A DNA stretch of 64,000 bases from an uncultured Erythrobacter sp. (GTDB lineage: Bacteria; Pseudomonadota; Alphaproteobacteria; Sphingomonadales; Sphingomonadaceae). Shown one piece after another: positions 55,003 to 63,334 of the stretch. A program made the translations under genes and the position numbers. Each line of letters starts with the position of its first letter. The first letter of the stretch is position 1. The notes below the pieces were generated by a model that was not told the DNA's origin, searched no databases, and saw only the letters and a list, made by a program, of their open reading frames with translations. The stretch covers positions 122,501 to 186,500 of the forward strand of contig CANMSD010000003.1 in NCBI GenBank assembly GCA_947500645.1. The letters are read 5' to 3'.

Positions 55003-55075
55003 AGCCACCCACCTCCCCGCTCGGCCACCAAATCTCATAGGTGTCATTGGTGGCCGAGCGGGGAGGTGGGTGGCT
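55003..55075. repeat. Long perfect inverted repeat (28-bp arms)
   Basis: The arm beginning AGCCACCCACCTCCCCGCTC at 55003-55030 is repeated perfectly in inverse at 55048-55075 around a 17-nt loop. The 28-bp stem is much longer than a normal terminator and no T-run follows on either strand. It lies 22 nt beyond the stop of the ppc-like gene. Its outer sequence resembles that of the element at 45339-45410. Confidence 0.9.
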
Positions 55076-55096
55076 ACGGCCCTACGACAAACAGCC

Positions 55097-57886
55097 TTAC
55101 CCGTGCGCGCCGAACTCATTGGCAATCGCCGTCGTCAGGCGCAGCATCAGCGCATAGGAACGCTCGATCGGATCGATGTAATCGCGCCCGATCTGGGCAT
55201 AACCTTCATTATCGCCATCGGGATAGTCGCTCGCTTCATCGACTGCGAAATCCTCTGGCTGGGGAAACGAGGTTGGGAAGGCGCGGCGGAGCTGCGCGAG
55301 CGCATCCTCAATCCGAAGTGAAAACACCATCTCGAGCACGTCATCGCGGCTGATATCATTCGCGCGGCTAAAGGCCGGGATTGAGACGGCGCGCAGGAAG
55401 ATATGTTGCATTAGCGCCAGCCGGAGCGCTTGAGCCGCGCCGATAGTGCGGCGGGTGTTCTCGCGATCCTCCAGCGGGGCTTCGTCCGGGATCAGATCGA
55501 GCAGGCGGTGGAATTTGAGCGCATCGACCCGCAGACGCGAGGCGAGGCGGCGGAACACTCCGGTCCGGTCATCCTTGGTAAGATATTCGGCCAGCACTTC
55601 GCAGGCGCCCGACAGATGGCTCTCCGTTCCGCGATAAGGGCGGCTGGCCCAGTATGCGGAGTTGAACAGCTCGCCATGCGCGGCCACCGTCTTGATGCTG
55701 GCCAGCGCGTTGGAGGCGCGCGCCAGCCGGATCAGTTGCCGCCCACGCGGGCTTTCGTTGATCAGAGCCGCCAGCTCTTCGTAATTGCCATCCGCCGCGC
55801 TGCCGATGCCGGAGATGATGTTCACCGGATAACCGAGCTGTTGCAGGATCGAATTGTGCGGGATCGCGCGGATCTGGCGCAGCGACATGTCGCGATCGGC
55901 GGAAATGTCGGATTGACGGCGCGAGACACGGCTGCCGGTGGAGTTGAGCAGGCCCAGGCCGAATGCAGTGACGGCGCGCGAGTAAGTCTGGCTGCGCAAA
56001 TGTTGCCGCTGATTGGTGCGGATCGCGCGGTAGAAATCCAGGCTGATATCCGTGCGGTGATAGAAGGGATCGTCTGCCGCCGCCGGATCATCCATCGGCG
56101 CGGTCGCAATCCGCGTAAGCGTTGCACGAGCCAGCTCGGGTGTGGCGAAGAACATATAGCCATCGCCGCCTTGGAAGCTGACCTCAGGCTCGAGCGTGAT
56201 GTCTTTGGACGCGAAACGCGTGCGAGCCCAGGGGCTGAGCGGCCATGCGAGCCGGTCGTCAAAGCCGCTGGGATGTGCGCCGCGCCCCATGCTCTCGCCG
56301 TGGGTGTTGAAGATCAGCGCGACGACATCGTCCAGCCCGCTCTTGGCCATCGCCTGTGCAAGCCGCCCCTGCAGGCGTTCGATCGCAAGGCTGGCGGGGA
56401 TTTGCCCGACGAACCGCCCAGCATCGGAAAAGCCGGTCTGGATACACACGCGGCCGCGCGCGCGGGCATAAGTCTGATATTCTTGTTCCGCACACAGCGC
56501 ATCGAGGAAGCGCCCGCCGTGCTCGAGCGCGCTTTCGGTTTCGAACAGCGGCGAGACATCGACCTTGTCCTCAATCCCGAACAGCTTGGCGAAGTAGAGC
56601 GCAGCGAGGATGGTTGAGGGCTGTTCGCATTCGGCGATCAGCATGCGGATCGGTGTGTCGGCGTCCACATGGTGCAGAATCTGCGTCATCGCCAGGAATT
56701 GCCGGATCGCGGTTGAGCTTTCGATGGCGAGCGAGGCGAAATTCGTCCGCAATGGCTTCACTTCGCCCAGCAGCTTGCGGAGCGTCGCCATCGCACCCTT
56801 GCTCGCGAGGTCGAGCGTGTTGTCAGGGTCGATCCGGCGGCGAATGCCGTTGTGCAGCTGCTTGGCGTTCACGCGGAAGTGGATATGCGCCATGCCGAGG
56901 CCATCGGCGCGCATGGCAGCGGCCAGGGTCTTTAGCGCGACGGCGCGGTCATCTGCGGCTTCGCTCGCCTCTGCCTCCAACTGATCGATCAGCGGGTTGA
57001 GAGAGAGCAGCTTCGCCGGGTTGTCCGCCGTCAGTCGGTTGGCCGCGAGTGAAAGTGCCTCGGGAGAAGATAGGTCGCTGGTGAACTCGCGGGCGCTCAG
57101 CGCTGCCTGCGATTGCGCATCGCGCAGGGTCGCGATCAGGCTGTGCTCGGGATCAATCGCAGCAAGGCTTTCTGCATAGCGACCCAGGCGCTCGGCCTTC
57201 TCGGCCAGGCGGAAGCCAATCGAGGTGTACCATTTGATATCGGTCCGCCCGTCCATGTCGTATCCGACCCAGGTGGCAAAGCGGAACGGAACGGGCGCGA
57301 GCTCCTGCCATTGATCGGGCCAGGTGGCCTGCGCGTGGCCAAGTACATCGCTGACGATTGCATCGCGCGCGTCCTGTGCATGGCCGATGGCGCGCATGGC
57401 GCGGCCATGTTCGTATTGCAGCGTAATCGCCGGGCGCTCTGTGCCGGTGACGCAGACTTCTTCGCCAATATCACCATCACCGCCCGCCGCCTTGGCCACC
57501 GCATCGCTTTGCTCCGGTGTCAGCAGGAATGTGGGATGCGCGGTAAAGACCGCATGCAGCGAGGGCGTCTCCCAACTGGTACGAAAGGCATCGAAGCTGC
57601 TGGTTTCGGCGAGGCTCGTCTTCAATGCATCGCGGTTCGCATCTGTAGAAACAGGAGCGACCATCCGCCGCAGGCGCGAGGCGCGCGATTGCAGGCTATT
57701 GCATTCGAGCTCCGCCACCATCGATTCCAGCTGGTCGAGATCGGTTTTGCCCCCTTCAAGAGCGCGCGACAGGTCAAGACCCAGCTGAAATACCGGGTTG
57801 AACAGCGGCGTTTCCTGCGTTTTCTGGTGAAGCTCGCGCAGGCGCGTGTGCAGATCGGGGACGGTTTTCATGTGAGTCTCGCTCAA
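55097..57886 (-). CDS. ppc: Phosphoenolpyruvate carboxylase homologue with altered active-site blocks
   Basis: A 929-residue protein of normal PEPC length and overall pattern, last gene of the zwf-edd-glk operon, starting at ATGA overlapping glk. The catalytic His block is VFTAHPTF (His117), where the usual TAHPTE glutamate is Phe120. The usual GYSDS-x-KD block reads GFSDAGRFVG, with no lysine, and the first arginine of FHGRGG-x2-GRGG is absent (NTHGESMGRGAH); the second, in GRG, is kept. It may be a divergent active carboxylase, a form with changed chemistry, or an inactive regulator. Its position suggests a link between Entner-Doudoroff flux and anaplerosis. Confidence 0.8.
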   Translation of the reverse strand: MSETHMKTVPDLHTRLRELHQKTQETPLFNPVFQLGLDLSRALEGGKTDLDQLESMVAELECNSLQSRASRLRRMVAPVSTDANRDALKTSLAETSSFDAFRTSWETPSLHAVFTAHPTFLLTPEQSDAVAKAAGGDGDIGEEVCVTGTERPAITLQYEHGRAMRAIGHAQDARDAIVSDVLGHAQATWPDQWQELAPVPFRFATWVGYDMDGRTDIKWYTSIGFRLAEKAERLGRYAESLAAIDPEHSLIATLRDAQSQAALSAREFTSDLSSPEALSLAANRLTADNPAKLLSLNPLIDQLEAEASEAADDRAVALKTLAAAMRADGLGMAHIHFRVNAKQLHNGIRRRIDPDNTLDLASKGAMATLRKLLGEVKPLRTNFASLAIESSTAIRQFLAMTQILHHVDADTPIRMLIAECEQPSTILAALYFAKLFGIEDKVDVSPLFETESALEHGGRFLDALCAEQEYQTYARARGRVCIQTGFSDAGRFVGQIPASLAIERLQGRLAQAMAKSGLDDVVALIFNTHGESMGRGAHPSGFDDRLAWPLSPWARTRFASKDITLEPEVSFQGGDGYMFFATPELARATLTRIATAPMDDPAAADDPFYHRTDISLDFYRAIRTNQRQHLRSQTYSRAVTAFGLGLLNSTGSRVSRRQSDISADRDMSLRQIRAIPHNSILQQLGYPVNIISGIGSAADGNYEELAALINESPRGRQLIRLARASNALASIKTVAAHGELFNSAYWASRPYRGTESHLSGACEVLAEYLTKDDRTGVFRRLASRLRVDALKFHRLLDLIPDEAPLEDRENTRRTIGAAQALRLALMQHIFLRAVSIPAFSRANDISRDDVLEMVFSLRIEDALAQLRRAFPTSFPQPEDFAVDEASDYPDGDNEGYAQIGRDYIDPIERSYALMLRLTTAIANEFGAHG

Positions 57887-58866
57887 AGGTGTTGTCTTGC
57901 GAAGGCTGCTGCCGCGCCAAGCAGGCCGGGTTGCGGGTGACTGACGATCTTGACCGGTATGCTGGCCATCAATTCCTGATAGCGGCCCTTGTGCCGGAAA
58001 CGCCCGGCAAAACCCGATGACGCCAAGGTTTCGCGGATGCGGAAGCCAAGCCCGCCCGCAATAACCACTCCGCCAAAGCCGCCTTGCGCGAGTGCAATAT
58101 CGCCCGCAACGCTGCCGAGCGCCATGCAGAAACGGTCAACCGCGGCGGCGGCCAGGCTGTCTTCGCCCGCCGTACCCTTGGTCCAGATCTCGATGTCGTC
58201 GCATTCGGGAACGGTCCGGTTCTCCATCGCCGCGAGCGTCTGATAGATGTCGACAATGCCGGGGCCGGACACGACCCGTTCAACCGAGACACGGTTGTGC
58301 CGCTTGCGCAGGCGCGCAAGGATCGCATCCTCGATTGCGTCGACGGGCGCGAAGTCGATGTGCCCGCCTTCGGTCGCCTGGACCCGAAAATCACCCCCAG
58401 AGCCACGCCACAAATGCGCCACGCCCAGCCCCGTGCCTGGGCCGAGTACCGACAGCGTACCCGTCGGCGCGAGCGGCTGATCCGGGCCGGTCAGATGGAC
58501 GAAATGTTCTTCGCCAAGGCGCGCGACGGCATAGGCGACCGCCTCGAAATCGTTGACGATCGTGTGATGCGCCGTGCCGAGCTTGTCGTTCACGAGCGCG
58601 GGGCGGATGATCCATGGATTGTTGGTGAAGCGGATGACATCGCCCGTGATCGGCCCCGCAATCGCTAGCGCAACATTCTCGGGCAGCGTGCCGCCGGAGC
58701 GCTCGCGATAATCTTCCCACGCGGTCTGGAAACTCACATGATCGTCGGTGTGAAGCGTGGTCGGCTCGCCTAGTTCGATCGTGCCATCTTGGCCGACCTT
58801 CGCAATGGCAAAGCGAGCATGCGTGCCGCCAATGTCGACCGCGACGATCTCGGTTGTACCGCTCAT
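57883..58866 (-). CDS. glk: Glucokinase
   Basis: A 327-residue glucokinase of the Glk family: ATP-binding VAVDIGGTHARFAIAK at the start, glucose-binding NDFEAVAYAVARL with catalytic Asp, and GPGTGLGVAHLW and EGGHIDFAPVD. It feeds glucose 6-phosphate to the adjacent zwf and edd products. Its stop overlaps the start of the ppc-like gene. Confidence 0.94.
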   Translation of the reverse strand: MSGTTEIVAVDIGGTHARFAIAKVGQDGTIELGEPTTLHTDDHVSFQTAWEDYRERSGGTLPENVALAIAGPITGDVIRFTNNPWIIRPALVNDKLGTAHHTIVNDFEAVAYAVARLGEEHFVHLTGPDQPLAPTGTLSVLGPGTGLGVAHLWRGSGGDFRVQATEGGHIDFAPVDAIEDAILARLRKRHNRVSVERVVSGPGIVDIYQTLAAMENRTVPECDDIEIWTKGTAGEDSLAAAAVDRFCMALGSVAGDIALAQGGFGGVVIAGGLGFRIRETLASSGFAGRFRHKGRYQELMASIPVKIVSHPQPGLLGAAAAFARQHL

Positions 58867-58869
58867 GTC

Positions 58870-60678
58870 TTAGAGTCCCGCGCTGGCGAGCATGGCCGAT
58901 GCGCCTTGTTCGGCTCCGTCGGCCTGCGATTGCAGCATGCGGAATAGCTCGCGGCCCACGCCCCATTCCTGCGCTGGATCGGGAGCGGCTTCGCGTGCCG
59001 ACAGGTCGGCGCTGGTCGATAGTTCGCCAGTCTCCGCGCAGACCCGGAGGATATCGCCATCCTGCAGCTTGGAGAGCGGCCCGCCGCCTTTCGCTTCGGG
59101 TGTGATGTGGATCGCCGCAGGCACTTTGCCGCTTGCGCCCGACATACGTCCGTCGGTGACGAGCGCGACCTTGTGGCCGCGGTTCTGCAATACCGTGAGT
59201 GAGGGTGTGAGCGCGTGCAGCTCTGGCATGCCATTGGCGCGGGGCCCCTGGAAACGGACCACCACCACCACGTCCTTGTCCAGTTCTCCTGCCTTGAACG
59301 CAGCAACCACATCGGCCTGGGTCTGGAACACACGGCACGGGGCTTCGACCGTCCAGCGTTCGCGCTCGACAGCGGAGGATTTGAAGCAGGCGCGGCCAAG
59401 ATTGCCGGTGAGCAGTTTCATCCCGCCGTCGGGCTGCACAGGGTCGCTAGCAGGGCGCAGCATGTCGAGATCGCGGCTTTCAGGCACGTCGGACCAGCCG
59501 AGCGACTGCTCGGTGCCGAGCACTGGTTCCTTGGTGTAGGCTTCAAACCCGCCGTCCCACACGGTCAGGATATCGCCGTGGCACAGTCCTGCCTCTAGCA
59601 GAGTGCGCGCGACATAGGCCATGCCGCCTGCGGCGTGGAACTGGTTCACATCGCCCGAGCCGTTCGGGTAGACGCGCGCCACCAATGGCACCACGCTGGA
59701 GAGTTCGGCCAAATCATCCCAGTCGAAAATCACGCCAGCCGCCCGCGCCATTGCCGGTATGTGGATCGCGTGATTGGTCGAACCGCCGGTTGCGAGCAGA
59801 CCGATCGCCGCGTTGATGATCGCTTTCTCGTCAACCACTTGCGCCAGTGTGCGCTCGGTCGTGCCAGAAAGCTGGGCAAGGCGATGCATCGCCGCCCGGT
59901 CCAGCTCCTGCCTCAGCTTGGTGCCCGGCGTGACAAAGGCCGATCCAGGAATATGAAGACCCATCATCTCCATCATCATCTGGTTCGAATTGGCCGTGCC
60001 GTAGAACGTGCAGGTGCCAGGCGAGTGATAGCTGCCAAGCTCGCTTTCGAGCAGCTCGTCACGCCCGATCTCTCCAGCGGCGTATTTCTGGCGGGTTTCC
60101 TGTTTTTGCTTGTTCGAAATGCCCGATGGCATTGGCCCTGATGGCACGAACACTGCGGGCAGATGGCCAAAGCGCAGCGCGCCGATCATCAGGCCCGGTA
60201 CGATCTTGTCGCAAATGCCGAGGCAGGCGATCCCGTCATACATCTGGTGCGAGAGTGCGACGCCGGTGGAAAGCGCGATGATATCGCGGCTGAACAGCGA
60301 AAGCTCCATCCCGTCCTCGCCCTGCGTTACCCCGTCGCACATCGCCGGAGTGCCGCCGGCGACCTGCGCGGTGGCGCCGACTTCGCGCGCGTAGATCTTC
60401 AGCCGCTCGGGATAGCGGCCATAGGGCTGGTGCGCGCTGAGCATGTCGTTGTAGGCGGTGACGATGCCGACATTCGGCCCGCGCCCCGCCTTCATTGCGT
60501 CCTGGTCTTCCAAGGCTCCGGCAAAGGCGTGGGCGAGGTTGGAGCAGGCGACATCCTTATGCTCGGGCCGCCGATCGCCCTCGCGCTTCATCAACTCGAG
60601 ATAGGCCGAGCGGCTGGCGTGCGAGTTTTCTATCACCCGCTGCGTCACGCGGTGGATCACATCGTGAAGATTACTCAT
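58870..60678 (-). CDS. edd: 6-phosphogluconate dehydratase
   Basis: Makes 2-keto-3-deoxy-6-phosphogluconate in the Entner-Doudoroff path. It is 602 residues, as usual for Edd. Family blocks: VGIVTAYNDMLSAHQPY, GGTPAMCDGVTQGEDGMEL (a cluster Cys), FVPSGPMPSGISN, CTFYGTANSNQMMMEMMG (second cluster Cys), GGSTNHAIH and VTDGRMSGASGKVPAAIH. It overlaps zwf by 8 nt. The aldolase eda is not in view. Confidence 0.96.
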   Translation of the reverse strand: MSNLHDVIHRVTQRVIENSHASRSAYLELMKREGDRRPEHKDVACSNLAHAFAGALEDQDAMKAGRGPNVGIVTAYNDMLSAHQPYGRYPERLKIYAREVGATAQVAGGTPAMCDGVTQGEDGMELSLFSRDIIALSTGVALSHQMYDGIACLGICDKIVPGLMIGALRFGHLPAVFVPSGPMPSGISNKQKQETRQKYAAGEIGRDELLESELGSYHSPGTCTFYGTANSNQMMMEMMGLHIPGSAFVTPGTKLRQELDRAAMHRLAQLSGTTERTLAQVVDEKAIINAAIGLLATGGSTNHAIHIPAMARAAGVIFDWDDLAELSSVVPLVARVYPNGSGDVNQFHAAGGMAYVARTLLEAGLCHGDILTVWDGGFEAYTKEPVLGTEQSLGWSDVPESRDLDMLRPASDPVQPDGGMKLLTGNLGRACFKSSAVERERWTVEAPCRVFQTQADVVAAFKAGELDKDVVVVVRFQGPRANGMPELHALTPSLTVLQNRGHKVALVTDGRMSGASGKVPAAIHITPEAKGGGPLSKLQDGDILRVCAETGELSTSADLSAREAAPDPAQEWGVGRELFRMLQSQADGAEQGASAMLASAGL

Positions 60679-62140
60679 GCCAGCTCACTCCGTCGCGTTC
60701 GGCAAGTGCAATTGCGGCGCTCGGACCCCAGGACCCGGCCGTGTAGGTTTTCGGCGTCAATCCATCGGCATCCCATGCGGCGCGGATCGCATCGACCCAC
60801 TGCCACTGCGCCTCCACCTCATCGCGGCGCACGAACAGCGTCTGGTCGCCGTCAATCAGGTCAAGCAGCAGGCGCTCGTATGCGATCCGCCGGTGCTGCC
60901 CGACGAAAGCATCGGGCATGGCGATATCGAGGGGGACTTCGCGCAGGCGCACGCCGTCCCGGCCCAGGCCGGGCACCTTCGCCATCAGCGAAAGCGATAT
61001 GTTCTCTTGCGGCTGAATCCCGATCACGAGGCGATTGGGCAGCATTGTCGCGCCCATATCCTCAAAGATCGAGTGCGGGACGCAGCGGAATTTGACGACG
61101 ATTTCGGTCACACGCTCTGGCAGGCGCTTGCCGGTCCGCAAGTAGAAGGGCACGCCCTTCCACCGCCAATTGTCGACATGCGCCTTGATCGCGGTGAAGG
61201 TTTCGGTGTTGGAGTCTTTGCCGTCTTTGGGCCCAAGCTCCTCGTCGTAGCCGGGCACGGCCTGACCCTGGATCGCGCCCGCGCGATATTGCCCAGTGAC
61301 AGTCTCGCTCGCCTGCACTTCGCGAAGAGCGCGAAGCACCTTCACCTTTTCATCCCGCACGGCGGTCGCATCGAAGCTGGTCGGCGGCTCCATCGCCACC
61401 AAGGCAAGCAATTGCAGCATGTGGTTCTGAACCATGTCGCGCAGCGCACCGGCATCGTCATAGAAAGCAACGCGACCCTCCAGACCGACCGTTTCGGCGA
61501 CCGTGATCTGCACATGGTCGATGTAGTTCGAATTCCAGATCGGCTCGAACAGGATATTGGCAAAGCGCAGCGCGAGCAGGTTCTGCACCGTCTCTTTGCC
61601 GAGATAATGGTCGATCCGGAAAATCCGGTCTTCCGGGAAGGCGTCCGCGACCGCATCATTGATGACGCAGCTGCTTTCGAGATCGGTGCCGAGCGGCTTT
61701 TCCAGGCACATGCGGACATTGTCGCCGGTCAGCCCGGCATGTTTGAGGCCGGCGATGGTTGGGCCGAACAGGCTCGGCGCGGTCGACAGGAAGATGGCGA
61801 GGCCATGCTCACCGGGGCCGTTCTCGCGGACTTTCTCGGCAAGCTTGTCGAAACCGTCGAGCGTGCTCGCATCGAGCGGTTGATAGCTGAGGCGGTTGAG
61901 GAAATCGGCCATGCCGCCGCGTCGCTCGCTAGGCAGATATTGTTCCAGCGCCTCGCGCGCCATATTGCGAAACTCGGCATCGTCCATGTCGCTGCGCGCG
62001 GTGCCGATGATCTTGAGATCGGGAGAGAGCAGCCCGTCGGCATCGAGTGCGCACAGGCTTGGCAATAGCATCCTGCGCGACAGATCGCCGGTCGCTCCAA
62101 ACAGGAGCAAGCGATCGGCAGAGAGCTTGGGTTCTGGCAT
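60671..62140 (-). CDS. zwf: Glucose-6-phosphate 1-dehydrogenase
   Basis: First gene of the operon; oxidises glucose 6-phosphate to the lactone with NADP+. The 489-residue protein has the dinucleotide loop LLLFGATGDLSRR (about 11-23), EKPLGTDL, and the active-site signature RIDHYLGKE (about 180-188). ATG at 62140 is taken because it immediately precedes the nucleotide-binding strand; the frame is open much further upstream (to 62827) only because it lies antisense to the LacI gene. Confidence 0.96.
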   Translation of the reverse strand: MPEPKLSADRLLLFGATGDLSRRMLLPSLCALDADGLLSPDLKIIGTARSDMDDAEFRNMAREALEQYLPSERRGGMADFLNRLSYQPLDASTLDGFDKLAEKVRENGPGEHGLAIFLSTAPSLFGPTIAGLKHAGLTGDNVRMCLEKPLGTDLESSCVINDAVADAFPEDRIFRIDHYLGKETVQNLLALRFANILFEPIWNSNYIDHVQITVAETVGLEGRVAFYDDAGALRDMVQNHMLQLLALVAMEPPTSFDATAVRDEKVKVLRALREVQASETVTGQYRAGAIQGQAVPGYDEELGPKDGKDSNTETFTAIKAHVDNWRWKGVPFYLRTGKRLPERVTEIVVKFRCVPHSIFEDMGATMLPNRLVIGIQPQENISLSLMAKVPGLGRDGVRLREVPLDIAMPDAFVGQHRRIAYERLLLDLIDGDQTLFVRRDEVEAQWQWVDAIRAAWDADGLTPKTYTAGSWGPSAAIALAERDGVSWHE

Positions 62141-62275
62141 GCGTCTATTTCTCCCGAGTGCCGCAGCTATGGATTGCGACGATTGAGTTCTAGCGCGAAG
62201 CGCAATGGTGGGCCATAGGTTCGCATAGCTATTCGTGCAGCTCGCGCAGCGCGGGGCGGCGACCGAAGGAGGCAA

Positions 62276-63295
62276 TTGTTGGATACGGCGCGCAAACAGC
62301 AGCGGGTCACCAGTTTCGACGTGGCAGAGCGGGCGGGTGTGAGCCAGTCCACGGTTTCGCGCGCTCTTTCCGGATCGGCTGTTATCAGCGAGGCGACGCG
62401 CAACCGCGTGCTCGAAGTGGCGAGCGAGCTTGGCTATTTCGTTGACGAGCGTGCTGCGCGGCTCCGGCGCGGGCACACGGGCACGCTGGCAGCCGTAGTC
62501 ATAACCAAGCCGGGTGGCAGCGCGCGCGACGTGAACCCATTCTCCTACGCACTTTTGGGCGGCATTTGCGCAGCCGCAGCCGAGCATGGCCTCGAAGTGC
62601 TGGTCTCGCTGCAAGGCGAGGGGGACAAGCTGTTTGGCCATTATGTCGAGCGCGGTCAGGCGGAGGGGCTGATCGTGATCGGCACCACGCTCAACCGTCC
62701 CGCGTGGGACTATTTCCGCGGCATTGGCGAGACCAGCGAGCCGGTGGCTTATTGGGGCTCGCCATTGGGCGATCTCGACTGGGTATCCTCCGACAATGAC
62801 GCGGGCGCGCGGATGGCCGCAGAACATCTCGTCGAAGCCGGGTGCAAGGAGCTTGTTTGCATCGGTTCACGCGGCGGCACGCAGCGACAATTTGGAGAGC
62901 GGGCGGACGCGTTTCTGGCGCGGGCAAAGGAACTGGGTGTTGCCGCGCGGCTAAGCGAGATCGGCGATGAAGACGATCGCCACGACCAAGGCGTCGCCGC
63001 AGGAGAGCGCTTGCTGGCCGAGGGCAATGTCGACGGCGTGTTTGCGGTGTGTGATGCGCTCGCCTTTGGCGTGTTGGAAGCGTTCAACACAGCGGGACGC
63101 TCCGTGCCGGGTGAGATCAAGCTGATCGGCTTTGACGGGTTGCAGGCGGGCGAATTGTCGAACCCCCCGCTGACCACCATCGAGCCGGATCTGGATCAGG
63201 CGGGCCGGTTGCTGGTCGAAGCGGTCACCGCTGGCGGGCCGCATTCGGGCATTCGCCGGGTTCCGGTGAGGTTGCTGACACGCGGGAGTGTGTGA
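62276..63295 (+). CDS. LacI family regulator, divergent from zwf operon
   Basis: A 339-residue repressor. The HTH and hinge are SFDVAERAGVSQSTVSRALS and VLEVASELGYFVDERAARL (about 10-55), followed by a periplasmic-binding-protein-like ligand domain (LIVIGTTLNRPAWDYF, FAVCDALAFGVLEAF). The start is TTG at 62276 or 62279; AAGGAGG at 62266-62272 is a near-perfect ribosome binding site and no ATG is near. Its position, divergent from zwf-edd-glk-ppc, suggests it controls that operon in response to a sugar phosphate or sugar acid; this is inference. Confidence 0.9.
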   Translation: MLDTARKQQRVTSFDVAERAGVSQSTVSRALSGSAVISEATRNRVLEVASELGYFVDERAARLRRGHTGTLAAVVITKPGGSARDVNPFSYALLGGICAAAAEHGLEVLVSLQGEGDKLFGHYVERGQAEGLIVIGTTLNRPAWDYFRGIGETSEPVAYWGSPLGDLDWVSSDNDAGARMAAEHLVEAGCKELVCIGSRGGTQRQFGERADAFLARAKELGVAARLSEIGDEDDRHDQGVAAGERLLAEGNVDGVFAVCDALAFGVLEAFNTAGRSVPGEIKLIGFDGLQAGELSNPPLTTIEPDLDQAGRLLVEAVTAGGPHSGIRRVPVRLLTRGSV

Positions 63296-63334
63296 GGTTC
63301 TTGATTTGGGGCGAAGCGAGCTTGCAATGCCCTC

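Noticed and set aside
55003-55075. Palindrome as an ordinary rho-independent terminator of ppc
   Set aside because: No T-run on the relevant strand and the stem is far longer than usual; kept as a repeat element.
55430-56617. Plus-strand frame of 395 codons opposite the ppc-like gene
   Set aside because: Antisense shadow; composition dominated by Arg/Ala from complement of coding sequence.
60677-62068. Plus-strand frame of 463 codons opposite zwf
   Set aside because: Antisense shadow of a confidently identified gene.
62141-62827. Upstream extension of the zwf reading frame
   Set aside because: Overlaps the LacI gene on the other strand and has no dehydrogenase-like sequence; the domain begins at 62140.
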